From positions 62,001 to 126,000 of the forward strand of contig CAYXTP010000003.1 of NCBI GenBank assembly GCA_964467985.1: 64,000 nucleotides of DNA, read 5' to 3'. Each line of letters opens with the position of its first letter. Positions within the stretch are counted from its first letter, which is position 1. This stretch comes from GCA-2720975 sp964467985. GTDB lineage: Bacteria; Planctomycetota; UBA1135; GCA-002686595. Positions 25,780 to 33,500 of the stretch are shown piece after piece. The position numbers and the translations under genes were made by a program. The notes under the pieces are model-generated. The model was not told the DNA's origin. It saw only the letters and a list, made by a program, of their open reading frames with translations, and did no database searches.

Positions 25780-26967
25780 ATGGACACCTCCCCCCAGCAA
25801 TCTCTGGCACCGCATGTGGGCCTCCTGCTCTGGCGCCGCATTCTCACGGGCCGAGAGGTGTTCGTCCTGGAGTACGAGGACCAACTGGTACTGCCCAAGG
25901 GCCCCCTCGAACCGGAGGAAACGGAGCGCGCGGCGACCGCTCGCCTGGCCGCGGCCTTCGCGGGAGCACGGGTGTCCAATCGGCACCACCTCTCCTCGGA
26001 TCACCCCGAGGGACCCGCTGGCCGAACCTCCGTGGGCTGGTGGAGTCTAGAGTGGATGGGCCTGGGGCCCATGCAGCGCGAGTCCCTCACCGGCCAGGGA
26101 CACTGGATTGCAACCGCAGAAGCCAGCGTCTTGTTGCACCACGCGCGTGAGCGGGTACTCGTCGCCGGCCTCCAACCGACACGCTGGGAGAGAATCACCC
26201 GGAGTTTGAGTCGCTGGTCCGGATCACCCCAGGACCGCAGCCGCCGACACCTTCAGCAGCGTCGGTGTTCGATCTTGGGTCGAACTCACGACTCAAACCC
26301 CGACGCCGACTGGCAACGGGAAGCCTTGGAGCAGATCGACCTGGCGGAGAGTTGCCTGTGCGATGGTGACGGAGCGGGTTATCGGGAAGCCCTGGATTCG
26401 GCTAGGCGGTTGGAACTGCAGGGACTCGATCGCTGGGAACTGGACCAGGCGCGGGACGAGTTGGAGCGCGAGATCAAGGACGAACTTCAGGGTCTCGAGC
26501 GCAAGCACGCTCGAGCTCTCTTGGGTGATGCCCGGGACGCGCAGGCCCTGACCCAGGCGGCGGCAATCCTGGGCAGCGAACGTCAGAAGAAGAATCAGGT
26601 CCGCGCGGGTCGCAGAGAACAACAACGCTGGCTCGGAACGGTCTTGCTGGCAGGCGTGTTGGGGATCTGGCTCGCCGGGCCAGGCGCCGGACCGGCGGAC
26701 CCCACGCACCTGACCCTACTGTTGCACGGCCTGCTCGGAGGTGCGTTGAGTGCACTCCTGTGGCCCAAGGCCGACGGCCTGGAGCCCGAGTTTCTGGATG
26801 TGGGTCGCTTACTCTTGCGTCCCCTGCTCGGCGTCTTGTGCGCGCTCATTTTCTGTCAACTGCTGAGCGTGGGCGTATTGCGCATGGGGTCGGACGACGA
26901 GAGCGCCTGGCGGCTGGCTGCGTTCGTGGCCGGGTTCGGAGAGAGGCTGTTCTTGAGCCGCAGGTAG
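25780..26967 (+). CDS. Degenerate Nudix-like domain fused to a C-terminal membrane region
   Basis: A 395-residue protein of unknown function. Residues 1-130 resemble a Nudix fold (VGLLLWRRILTGREVFVLEY, then LPKGPLEPEETERAATARLAAAF), but the catalytic REUxEExGU part of the Nudix box is not conserved, so pyrophosphohydrolase activity is doubtful. The middle (about 165-275) is highly charged and helical (EREIKDELQGLERKHARALL). Then come three likely membrane helices: WLGTVLLAGVLGIWLAG, a segment around LLLHGLLGGALSALLW, and LLLRPLLGVLCALIFCQLL. A membrane-anchored ligand-binding or regulatory role is possible but unproven. No neighbour points to a pathway. Confidence 0.6.
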   Translation: MDTSPQQSLAPHVGLLLWRRILTGREVFVLEYEDQLVLPKGPLEPEETERAATARLAAAFAGARVSNRHHLSSDHPEGPAGRTSVGWWSLEWMGLGPMQRESLTGQGHWIATAEASVLLHHARERVLVAGLQPTRWERITRSLSRWSGSPQDRSRRHLQQRRCSILGRTHDSNPDADWQREALEQIDLAESCLCDGDGAGYREALDSARRLELQGLDRWELDQARDELEREIKDELQGLERKHARALLGDARDAQALTQAAAILGSERQKKNQVRAGRREQQRWLGTVLLAGVLGIWLAGPGAGPADPTHLTLLLHGLLGGALSALLWPKADGLEPEFLDVGRLLLRPLLGVLCALIFCQLLSVGVLRMGSDDESAWRLAAFVAGFGERLFLSRR

Positions 26968-27023
26968 CTCAGCGGCTCACGTGGTCACCTGCCCCCGTGG
27001 CGCAGGTCGTAGCGAGCCGCAGC

Positions 27024-28184
27024 TCATTCGAAGGGGCCCTGCACCTGAACGATCCCCTCCCGCACATGCCAGGCCCCGCTCGCCATCACACTGTGAATCG
27101 CAGCATCGCTGCTGAGCACAACCAGGTCGGCCACCGCACCCACTTGCACTTCGCCGCGCCCCCGCAACTTGGCCAGACGGGCCGGGTTGGATGTGAACGC
27201 GGGCAGGAATTGTTCCGGGCTGCGCCCACTGGCGAACAAGTGCTGTAGGGCGCTGGCGAGGTACACCCCGCTGCCCACGTCCATGTGCAGAAGAGCCCCC
27301 GAATGATCGAATACGGGCAAGCAACCGCCGCTGTCCGAACTCACCGTCACCTGGTCTGCAGACAGACCCTCATCCAAGTAGCGGGCAAGGGCCTCGTCCG
27401 CTGCGAGCCAAGGATCCTCGGGCCCCACCGGGCAGGCGGTGAGATCAATACTGCAGCCGGAACGGGTCAGCTCGAAGGACTCTTCGAGCAGTGCTTCCCG
27501 CCGGTTGACGTGCGTCGGATGAAACAAGTGAGCGGGCAATTCACTTGTTTCCAAGGCCGCCCGTACGAGTTCCAGTCCACGCTCACCGGCGCCCATATGC
27601 AAGTGCAGAAGCCCGGCCTTGCCGCCTAGCATGCCCCCCACTTGAGCCTCCGAGGCGACGCGCAACAGCTCCTCCAAGGTCGGTTGGCTCGAGCGAAAGT
27701 CGCTCAGGGCCAACTCCCCCACACCGATCACTTCATCGAGATGAACGATGTCGCCTCGTAGGCTTCCGGTGAGGGTACAGCCTGGCAAGTGGTAGCCACC
27801 CGTGTAGCACCAGGCACCCAAGCCGCCCTCTCGCAGGGCGCGAATACTCGCGAGCAGCTCGGCCATCGAGCGGGTTTCCCCATCCGTGCCCAACAAACCC
27901 ACAACGGATGTGACGCCTGCGCGGGTATAGCTCGAGACTCCGGGAGCGGGGACACGGGTGGTGGCCCCACCTTCCCCGCCGCCACCCGTGGGGTGAGCGT
28001 GAAGATCCACGAGCCCCGGAATCAGGCGGGCTCGCCCCAGGTCGACTTCCTCGCCCACCAACTGCGCTGGCAACTGCGGTAGATCCGGACCCATCCAAAG
28101 CACTCGGCCCCCTCCTACAACCAAGTCTTGCGTGCCCAAGCTGCGGGGAGCGTAGAGCTCGGCGTTACGCAGAATGGTGAGCAT
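27024..28184 (-). CDS. iadA: Beta-aspartyl (isoaspartyl) dipeptidase
   Basis: A 386-residue binuclear zinc amidohydrolase that cleaves isoaspartyl dipeptides arising from damaged proteins. Signatures: IPGLVDLHAHPTGGGGEGG (HxH plus the glycine-rich loop of IadA), TRAGVTSVVGLLGTD, AWCYTGGYHLPGCTLTGS (with the catalytic Tyr region), LALSDFRSSQP, HLHMGAGERGL, LFHPTHVNR and TVSSDSGG (late metal Asp). The match to E. coli IadA is close along the length. The start is placed at 28184 (MLTILRNAELY) because the 12 residues before it are not conserved. Confidence 0.93.
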   Translation of the reverse strand: MLTILRNAELYAPRSLGTQDLVVGGGRVLWMGPDLPQLPAQLVGEEVDLGRARLIPGLVDLHAHPTGGGGEGGATTRVPAPGVSSYTRAGVTSVVGLLGTDGETRSMAELLASIRALREGGLGAWCYTGGYHLPGCTLTGSLRGDIVHLDEVIGVGELALSDFRSSQPTLEELLRVASEAQVGGMLGGKAGLLHLHMGAGERGLELVRAALETSELPAHLFHPTHVNRREALLEESFELTRSGCSIDLTACPVGPEDPWLAADEALARYLDEGLSADQVTVSSDSGGCLPVFDHSGALLHMDVGSGVYLASALQHLFASGRSPEQFLPAFTSNPARLAKLRGRGEVQVGAVADLVVLSSDAAIHSVMASGAWHVREGIVQVQGPFE

Positions 28185-28270
28185 GGGAGGATCGAGGTGC
28201 AGTGCCTGAAATGAGCTCAAGCTGCAAACGTCACGTTCAAGACTCGACGCTCGCTTTCAATAGGGACGGC

Positions 28271-28780
28271 CTAGACGCGCGCCAGGAGCACCACGTAGTT
28301 GTGACCGTAGGCCTTCGCGCATCGCGGACAGGTCGTGTAGAAAGCATAGATCGTCTGCGCAGTCTGGCCCTCAGCTGCGAGGGTCTCGCTCATCTGCTTG
28401 CGCCAGCTCTCCGCCTCTTTGTAGTGACCGTCAAAGACCTGGGTGCGAAAGGTGCCACTGAGCGTCTCGACCTGGGCCCCTTCACTCGCTTCGACTCGTT
28501 CGCGCTGACCTTGCTTGTCTTGCCCAACAGCGAAGTACAGCTCGGTCTTCCAAAGCGAGCACTCATCCGCCAAGACCAGGTTGTCCTCGGTCAGGGCGTC
28601 GGCTTTCTCAAGCACACCCAAGCTGCGGGTCATGGCTTTCCCGAAACCGATGGGGATGTGCAAGAAGCAACGTACGCGGTCGCGCAAGAACGGCCGATTC
28701 TTCCAAACGACCTGGCCGCTCTCCCAAGGGGAGGGATCAAAGACTGGGCAGCAGCCAGTGGGTGCGGAGGACTCAGGCAT
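28271..28780 (-). CDS. Conserved small protein with cysteine motifs, coupled to DUF368 gene
   Basis: A 169-residue cytoplasmic protein of a conserved family of unknown function that I remember from many anaerobes and planctomycetes, sometimes loosely labelled 'hydrolase'. Seen: GCCPVFDPSPW near the N-terminus, HIPIGFGKAMTRS, a DEC motif, TLSGTFRTQVFDGHYKEAESW and a C-terminal TTCPRCAKAYGHNYVVLLA. The CPxC pair and the two adjacent cysteines early on could bind a metal. The start overlaps the end of the DUF368 gene by 8 bases, so the two are probably translated together, but no functional link is known. Confidence 0.65.
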   Translation of the reverse strand: MPESSAPTGCCPVFDPSPWESGQVVWKNRPFLRDRVRCFLHIPIGFGKAMTRSLGVLEKADALTEDNLVLADECSLWKTELYFAVGQDKQGQRERVEASEGAQVETLSGTFRTQVFDGHYKEAESWRKQMSETLAAEGQTAQTIYAFYTTCPRCAKAYGHNYVVLLARV

Positions 28781-29846
28781 GGTCGGCGGGCTGCGATTGT
28801 ACCGCCCCGCGCCCGAGCAGGCGTGTGAGAATCACGCCCAGCAAACACAGCCCCAAGGCCTGGAACACTTGGGAGGTGGCGGGTGAATAGGTCTCCAGCG
28901 CCTCCCCGCGGGCCTTGAGATCTCCAGGGCTCTGCCCCTGGTGCAATTCTGCAAGCGCCTCCAGTTCCCCAACGCTGATGCTCAATTCAAAAGTCTCGAC
29001 GACGCTTGCCGCTGGTTCACCCGCGAGCACGGCCGAGGTCGCCTTGCGCACGCTCTTCTGCACGAGCATCGGGTCGCTGGGTGTTTGGAAGGGAAACAAG
29101 CCGAGCACCGATCCGCAGAGCAGTCCAAGCAAGACACCATGGGACACGCGGGAGTAGCTGGAGAGCAGCCACTTCAGCGCGTTGGAGAGCAACGCAATGC
29201 CTGCCGCCGCCCCGAAGACAAAGGGCGCGACCACCCGCGCGCAGGCCGCCCAGTCCTCGCGTAGTGCCCCCAGCGACAGGCTGCCGAGAACCGTGTCGTA
29301 CATGCCCAGGATGAGCAGGATGTAGGACCCGGAAATGCCCGGCAGAATCATGCTCGACGCAGCCACCGCACCGACGACCATCAGAACCGGAATCGAATCC
29401 GGCAACTGGGCGCCGGTCATGCTGAAGGTAAGCCAGGCCATGGTGACCATGCCCAGCACGATCGCCAGCCAGACTCGCCCAGCACCCGCGTCCTTGCAGC
29501 GAGCCTCCTTCACCAACTCGGGCACGCCCCCCAGGGTCAGACCGATGAAGAGGCTGTACATGACCCAGCGCTGCTCCGTCACGAGGCTCACGGCGAGACC
29601 GGAAAAAGCCAACACAGCCCCGACCACTCCAATCCCCACCAACCCCAAGAACACAAGCGACTCACGCTTCCACCTCAAGCGCGTGAGATCCGCCACCGCC
29701 CCGATGAACCGATCGTAGAGCCCCACCGCCAAGATCATCGTGCCCCCGCTGATGCCGGGTACCAAATTGGCCAGCCCCATCAGGACCCCACCGGCCAGGC
29801 TGCGCCCCACGGGTGGGGGGATGTTCGATTCGTCGGGGTCTGTCAC
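28773..29846 (-). CDS. DUF368 membrane protein, candidate polyprenyl-phosphate transporter
   Basis: A 357-residue multi-pass inner-membrane protein. DUF368 proteins (PopT) have been described as undecaprenyl-phosphate flippases that recycle the lipid carrier of envelope polymers. The signature GVLMGLANLVPGISGGTMILAVG near the N-terminus is repeated in diverged form in the second half as MILPGISGSYILLILGMYD, giving the two-fold repeat of the family. Around eight to ten hydrophobic segments can be counted. A GTG at 29846 (MTDPDES) is preferred to the GTG at 29873 because TATGGT lies between them, 9 bases before 29846. Stray soluble residues at 300-340 (ELEALAELHQGQSPGDLK) sit between the last helices. 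Confidence 0.85.
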   Translation of the reverse strand: MTDPDESNIPPPVGRSLAGGVLMGLANLVPGISGGTMILAVGLYDRFIGAVADLTRLRWKRESLVFLGLVGIGVVGAVLAFSGLAVSLVTEQRWVMYSLFIGLTLGGVPELVKEARCKDAGAGRVWLAIVLGMVTMAWLTFSMTGAQLPDSIPVLMVVGAVAASSMILPGISGSYILLILGMYDTVLGSLSLGALREDWAACARVVAPFVFGAAAGIALLSNALKWLLSSYSRVSHGVLLGLLCGSVLGLFPFQTPSDPMLVQKSVRKATSAVLAGEPAASVVETFELSISVGELEALAELHQGQSPGDLKARGEALETYSPATSQVFQALGLCLLGVILTRLLGRGAVQSQPADHA

Positions 29847-29855
29847 GGTGCGCCG

Positions 29856-29861
29856 ACCATA
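29856..29861 (-). promoter_or_regulatory. Putative -10 element of a leaderless promoter (DUF368 gene)
   Basis: TATGGT, spacer CGGCGCACC (9 bases), GTG at 29846. It rules against the more upstream GTG at 29873. Confidence 0.45.
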
Positions 29862-29882
29862 CCGGACTGTCACTCGCTCAAG

Positions 29883-30233
29883 CTAGAGGCAGATCTCAGC
29901 GTTCCCGTCCTTCTCGATCACCTTGAACACCCTGGACTTGGGGCAGCTGCCGACGATGGGTTTGCCGCTCTTGGGGTCGAAGGTGAAGTTGTGCAGGGGG
30001 CAGAGGGCGTACTTGCCGTCGACCAGGGGGCCCGGGATCAGGTAGCCGGCCTCGTGAGGGCAGAGGGTGTCGATGGCGTGGATCTTGCCGTCGACGCGAC
30101 AGAGCAGAACTTCCAGGCCGCCGCCCGCGCTGTTGCCGATCGACACCTTGCGGGCTTCGCCCTCGGCCAGGGCATCCGTGCCCGGCACCTCCACGCGTGC
30201 GCCGCGGAACATTCTCAACAGCTTCTTGATCAT
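29883..30233 (-). CDS. Rieske-type [2Fe-2S] ferredoxin
   Basis: A 116-residue soluble Rieske protein. The cluster ligands are the two boxes CPH (TLCPHEAG) and CPLH (CPLHNFTFD), 21 residues apart, followed by GKPIVGSCPKSRVF. It has no oxygenase or reductase domain, so it is a stand-alone electron carrier or the small partner of an oxygenase or reductase. A further Cys in GSCPK after the second box is common in nitrite-reductase-type Rieske proteins. The ATG at 30233 is backed by a TATGAT hexamer with a 6-base spacer, one of the best promoter matches here. It lies 82 bases after the selenocysteine peroxiredoxin on the same strand. Confidence 0.9.
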   Translation of the reverse strand: MIKKLLRMFRGARVEVPGTDALAEGEARKVSIGNSAGGGLEVLLCRVDGKIHAIDTLCPHEAGYLIPGPLVDGKYALCPLHNFTFDPKSGKPIVGSCPKSRVFKVIEKDGNAEICL

Positions 30234-30239
30234 CGGCGG

Positions 30240-30245
30240 ATCATA
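30240..30245 (-). promoter_or_regulatory. Putative -10 element of a leaderless promoter (Rieske gene)
   Basis: TATGAT, spacer CCGCCG (6 bases), ATG at 30233. The hexamer is one base from the TATAAT consensus. Confidence 0.58.
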
Positions 30246-30315
30246 GCAGGGTCGGCGCCTCTCCTCCGCAGACGACCTGGGGAGAGGGGAATCGGACGCG
30301 GGTCGCGCCGCCCGA

Positions 30316-30954
30316 TTACTGGAGGAGGTCGAGGATGGCTTGGGCTTGTCCGGCCAGGTCTTTGGTCTCGATCGACTGCTCGACGCGGCCGTCGGTGCCA
30401 ATCACAAAGGTCAAGCGCTTCGCGTACTTCGCGTCGGCTGTGTCGCAGGCGCCGTAGGCCATGGCCAGCTCGCGCTTCTCGTCGCACAGCAGGGGAAACT
30501 CGAAGCCACACTTCTCCGCGAAGGCGCGGTTGTCCGCGGGGGAGTCGAGCGAGACGCCGAGAATCTGGATCTTGCGTTCGTTGTATTGCTGGGTTCGATC
30601 ACGGAACCCGTTACCCTGGACTGTTCACCCAGGTGTGCCGGCCTTGGGATAGAACCAGAGCAGGTAGCGCTGCCCGGCAAAGTCCGATGAGCGCACCACA
30701 TTGCCGCGGTCATCGGTCAAAACAAATTCGGGTGCAAGGGTTCCGGGGACCATGGGTGCTGGGGCCTTGTCGGCTCTTTGTTGTTCGGCGCGGCGGGAAG
30801 CCGCTTCGGCGGTGCGATCAGCTTGCTCGGCTTGAGCCCGTGCCTCGTCGCCACTGGGACCTTGGCAAGCGGCCAGGACAAGCAGCAGCAGACAAGGCAG
30901 GCGCCGGGAGGTCCGGATTCTGGTATCGGAATTCCAACGGGTCGCGTGTTGCAT
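30316..30954 (-). CDS. Selenocysteine-containing lipoprotein peroxiredoxin (in-frame UGA at catalytic Cys)
   Basis: A 212-residue AhpC/TSA (Bcp-type) peroxiredoxin if UGA at 30627-30625 is read as selenocysteine, U110. Before the UGA: a lipoprotein signal (LLLLVLAAC, lipidated C30), a charged alanine-rich linker, then APEFVLTDDRGNVVRSSDFA and LLWFYPKAGTPG. After it the frame continues for 102 codons with TVQGNGFRDR, ILGVSLDSPADNRAFAEKCG, FPLLCDEKRELAMAYGAC and LTFVIGTDGRVEQS, ending at TAA. In the family the position after TPG is the peroxidatic Cys (TPGCT). A hairpin with bacterial SECIS features follows. C149, C157 or C170 could be the resolving thiol. The protein would reduce peroxides at the periplasmic membrane face. 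The ATG at 30954 follows TACCAT by 8 bases. A nonsense mutation (TGC to TGA) is the alternative. Confidence 0.88.
30591..30609 (-). promoter_or_regulatory. Candidate bacterial SECIS hairpin
   Basis: In the coding-strand mRNA, GGGUUC (30609-30604) pairs perfectly with GAACCC (30596-30591) around the 7-base loop CGUGAUC. The loop begins 21 bases after the UGA and has G as its second base. Both properties match the published bacterial SECIS model (loop 16-37 bases from UGA, G among the first two loop bases). Confidence 0.75.
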
Positions 30955-30962
30955 GGCCCACG

Positions 30963-30968
30963 ATGGTA
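30963..30968 (-). promoter_or_regulatory. Putative -10 element of a leaderless promoter (selenocysteine peroxiredoxin)
   Basis: TACCAT, spacer CGTGGGCC (8 bases), ATG at 30954. Confidence 0.48.
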
Positions 30969-31032
30969 GCAAGCCCACGGCCCCACGTCATCCAGCCACC
31001 AATCGGCGATGGGTGATCCCGCGCCGGAAGAG

Positions 31033-31038
31033 TAAACT
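31033..31038 (+). promoter_or_regulatory. Putative -10 element of a leaderless promoter (secreted 817-residue protein)
   Basis: TAAACT, spacer CAAGCTCC (8 bases), ATG at 31047. It lies back to back with the peroxiredoxin promoter, 64 bases away. Confidence 0.48.
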
Positions 31039-31046
31039 CAAGCTCC

Positions 31047-33500
31047 ATGCTCCTCGCCCCAGCTCTGCTCTTGCTGCCCGTCCACCACGCCTTCCAGGAC
31101 TCCCTGGAAAAACACGCGCTCTTTGGACGCCTGACCCTAGAGGAGGTCGCCTGCCACAAGGCCATTCGATTCCTGGTGGAGCCACCCAAGAGGCCGGATG
31201 CTAACCACAAGACCTCGGTAGTCGAGTTGTACGTCCCCTGGGTCGCGGCCGCGGCCGCCGCCGTAGAGAACGAGTACGGCATCCCGAACCGGCTGGAGAG
31301 TCAGGCTGCAGGAGCTCTGGACGTGGTCGTTGTCGGCTCGATTCCCACCTACAAGAATGCCCAGCGTTACGATCCGCGTCCGACAGACGAATTCGAACGA
31401 GCGATCTTGGTCGATCCGCCGCGAGTTGTCACGACGCGCTGGGACCGTTCCTTGTTGCGCGCCCCGGCACACGAACTGCGGGCCCCCGTCTTGCGCCTGG
31501 TCGTACGCGAGTTGCTAGAGGACTACAGGCCCGAGGACACGCCGCTCGAACCCTGGTTGCGCTCGGGCATTCCCGAGTACATCGCCAACCACGGACCGGC
31601 TGCCACACCCGCGGACTTGGCCCACCCTGCGCCCTGGGCTGCCGCGCTCGAACGCATGCGACAGGTAGTGAACGACCAGGAGCGCATGCAGCGCTTCCTG
31701 ATCCCCTTACAAGAACTGATCGACTGCGCGGGTCCGGAGGAGGCCGCCAAACTAGGACAGAAGCACGCGCGCCTGGCAGGCATCAAGCTCGGGCACCACC
31801 CCTACGACCTGCCCGGCAGCCACGTATTTGCCGAGCAATCCGCCCTGTGGATCCACTTCCTGCACCAGGGCCGGGCGGGTCGCTATCAGGAAACGTTTCG
31901 CAACTACGTGGCCAAGGCCCTGCACGCCAACGGAGGTAGTGAGCGACTGGCGCGCACCCTCGGCGTGGACTCCTTGGACGAACTGAACACGACGTTCCTC
32001 GCCCACATGGACATGTTGCTCGGTGGAGGATTGATCGCCTTGCCGGAAATCAAACTCGAGCCGCGCGCCACCGTGCACCATGCAGGAATCCTCCCCACCT
32101 CGAAGGACCTCGACGGTCTGCGAATTGCCGCCCTGGCGCGCGCCATTGCAGGAGATCTTGAGGCGGCTGTGATGGAGCTCGAGAAGGCTTCCCTTGAGAG
32201 CACAGACGCGGCCGTGCGTGAGAGCTTGCTAGAGGAACAGGACCGGCTAGTGCAGGCCCAAGACCTGCGCAGGAAGTTTGTCGCCTCGCTCATGGGATCC
32301 TCCCGCAAGCTGCGCCTGACCCGAGCTGGTGAGAGTGTTAGCGTGGAACTCAAGGGTCTCGTGGACGACGTGCTGTACTTCAAGCCGGGACGCTCGGACC
32401 TAGAACAACTCCCCATCGCGGAAGTCATGCCGGCCGATGTGGTGCGCTCCATGGGAAGCAAATCCATCGACTACGGACCCGCCTGGGTCACGTCCTACTT
32501 GGCGCTGCTGGGCAACGACCCGCGCTGGGATCGCAAGCTCGATCGGGAGGACGCTGCAGGGGCAGCCCTGGATCGGGCGGTCAAGGCTGGACTGGCCGAG
32601 CGAATCCAGGCGGCCCGCTTGCACGCTCAACTGCTGACGCTTGCCACGACGCCCAAGCCCAGTGCGCCGTTCGAAGCCGAGGCGCTCTTGGCCTTATGTA
32701 CACAAGCGGACGGCCTAGATCGAACGAGCGAGCTAGCTGAAGCGCTCTGGCAATCGGCCCGTCCCGGACTGCGAAACCTGGCGGCCGGCTGTTGGACTTT
32801 CCTGTTTGACTCGAATGGGACGGAGGGCCTCGTGAGCGTACCCATCAAGAAACTGGGTGACGGTCGAATTCGATTGAATTACGAGTTCAACGATCCGGCC
32901 GAGACGACGGACTTCGTGTCCGCAGACACCTATCTTGCCCAACGCAGTCGAGACCTCTTCGACCTGGAAAACCCTGAAAGCTCCATGGCCGTTGCCGGTG
33001 GGGAGTGGCGCGGCCGGGGGCATGCGGTGTTCCGCCACCCGCTGGTCCTGCAGACGCCGATGCGCGTGCACTACGAAGTCGTTTACGGCAGGCCGCGCCC
33101 GGGCAAGGGCCTGGAGTCCACAGTCTTGGTGGGCATCTGCGACGACGGTCAGGAGAACTACGTGGGCGCCTGGGACCTTTTCGATCTGGAGTCCATCGAC
33201 ATCCCCAGTCGCCAGATCGAAAAGGACTACGAGCAGGGCGACCGCCCTCTGAAGTCTGCCAAGACCTACGCCATCGAGTTGCGCCACGACGGGCAGTTCG
33301 CCGAATTACTCGTGGACGGTGAGAGCCAAGCGCGCGTCAAGGCCGACAAGCGTACAAGTGGCACCTTCGTCCTACTGGTCCACTCTCAGATCACGGTTGC
33401 CATTCGACGCCTGGAAATCGAGGGCAAGCTAGCGGGGGATGCGATGGATGAGGCTCGCAAACTATGGGTCGCGGGCAAGGTGCAGGGTATGGGACTATGA
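31047..33500 (+). CDS. Large secreted protein of unknown function with LamG/DUF1080-like C-terminus
   Basis: An 817-residue protein that I do not recognise as a whole. The N-terminus is short and hydrophobic (MLLAPALLLLPVHHAFQ), suggesting export. Residues about 70-300 have the layout of the gluzincin-like proteins of planctomycetes: APAHELRAPVLRLVVRELLEDY where a zinc HExxH helix would sit, then LRSGIPEYIANHGPA, like the 'W-x-x-E-G-x-A-E-Y' helix. The HExxH itself is absent, so it is not an ordinary metallopeptidase. The middle is helical. The last 200 residues look like a concanavalin-type beta-sandwich (YVGAWDLFDLESIDIPSRQI, IELRHDGQFAELLVDGE). Its stop overlaps the next start (ATGA), coupling it to a sulfatase. 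Confidence 0.6.
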   Translation: MLLAPALLLLPVHHAFQDSLEKHALFGRLTLEEVACHKAIRFLVEPPKRPDANHKTSVVELYVPWVAAAAAAVENEYGIPNRLESQAAGALDVVVVGSIPTYKNAQRYDPRPTDEFERAILVDPPRVVTTRWDRSLLRAPAHELRAPVLRLVVRELLEDYRPEDTPLEPWLRSGIPEYIANHGPAATPADLAHPAPWAAALERMRQVVNDQERMQRFLIPLQELIDCAGPEEAAKLGQKHARLAGIKLGHHPYDLPGSHVFAEQSALWIHFLHQGRAGRYQETFRNYVAKALHANGGSERLARTLGVDSLDELNTTFLAHMDMLLGGGLIALPEIKLEPRATVHHAGILPTSKDLDGLRIAALARAIAGDLEAAVMELEKASLESTDAAVRESLLEEQDRLVQAQDLRRKFVASLMGSSRKLRLTRAGESVSVELKGLVDDVLYFKPGRSDLEQLPIAEVMPADVVRSMGSKSIDYGPAWVTSYLALLGNDPRWDRKLDREDAAGAALDRAVKAGLAERIQAARLHAQLLTLATTPKPSAPFEAEALLALCTQADGLDRTSELAEALWQSARPGLRNLAAGCWTFLFDSNGTEGLVSVPIKKLGDGRIRLNYEFNDPAETTDFVSADTYLAQRSRDLFDLENPESSMAVAGGEWRGRGHAVFRHPLVLQTPMRVHYEVVYGRPRPGKGLESTVLVGICDDGQENYVGAWDLFDLESIDIPSRQIEKDYEQGDRPLKSAKTYAIELRHDGQFAELLVDGESQARVKADKRTSGTFVLLVHSQITVAIRRLEIEGKLAGDAMDEARKLWVAGKVQGMGL

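Noticed and set aside
30625..30954. Peroxiredoxin as a truncated or pseudogene protein ending at the TGA
   Set aside because: The frame after the TGA is intact, conserved and closed by a proper stop, the TGA is at the catalytic Cys column, and a SECIS-like hairpin follows. A point nonsense mutation is still possible but less likely.
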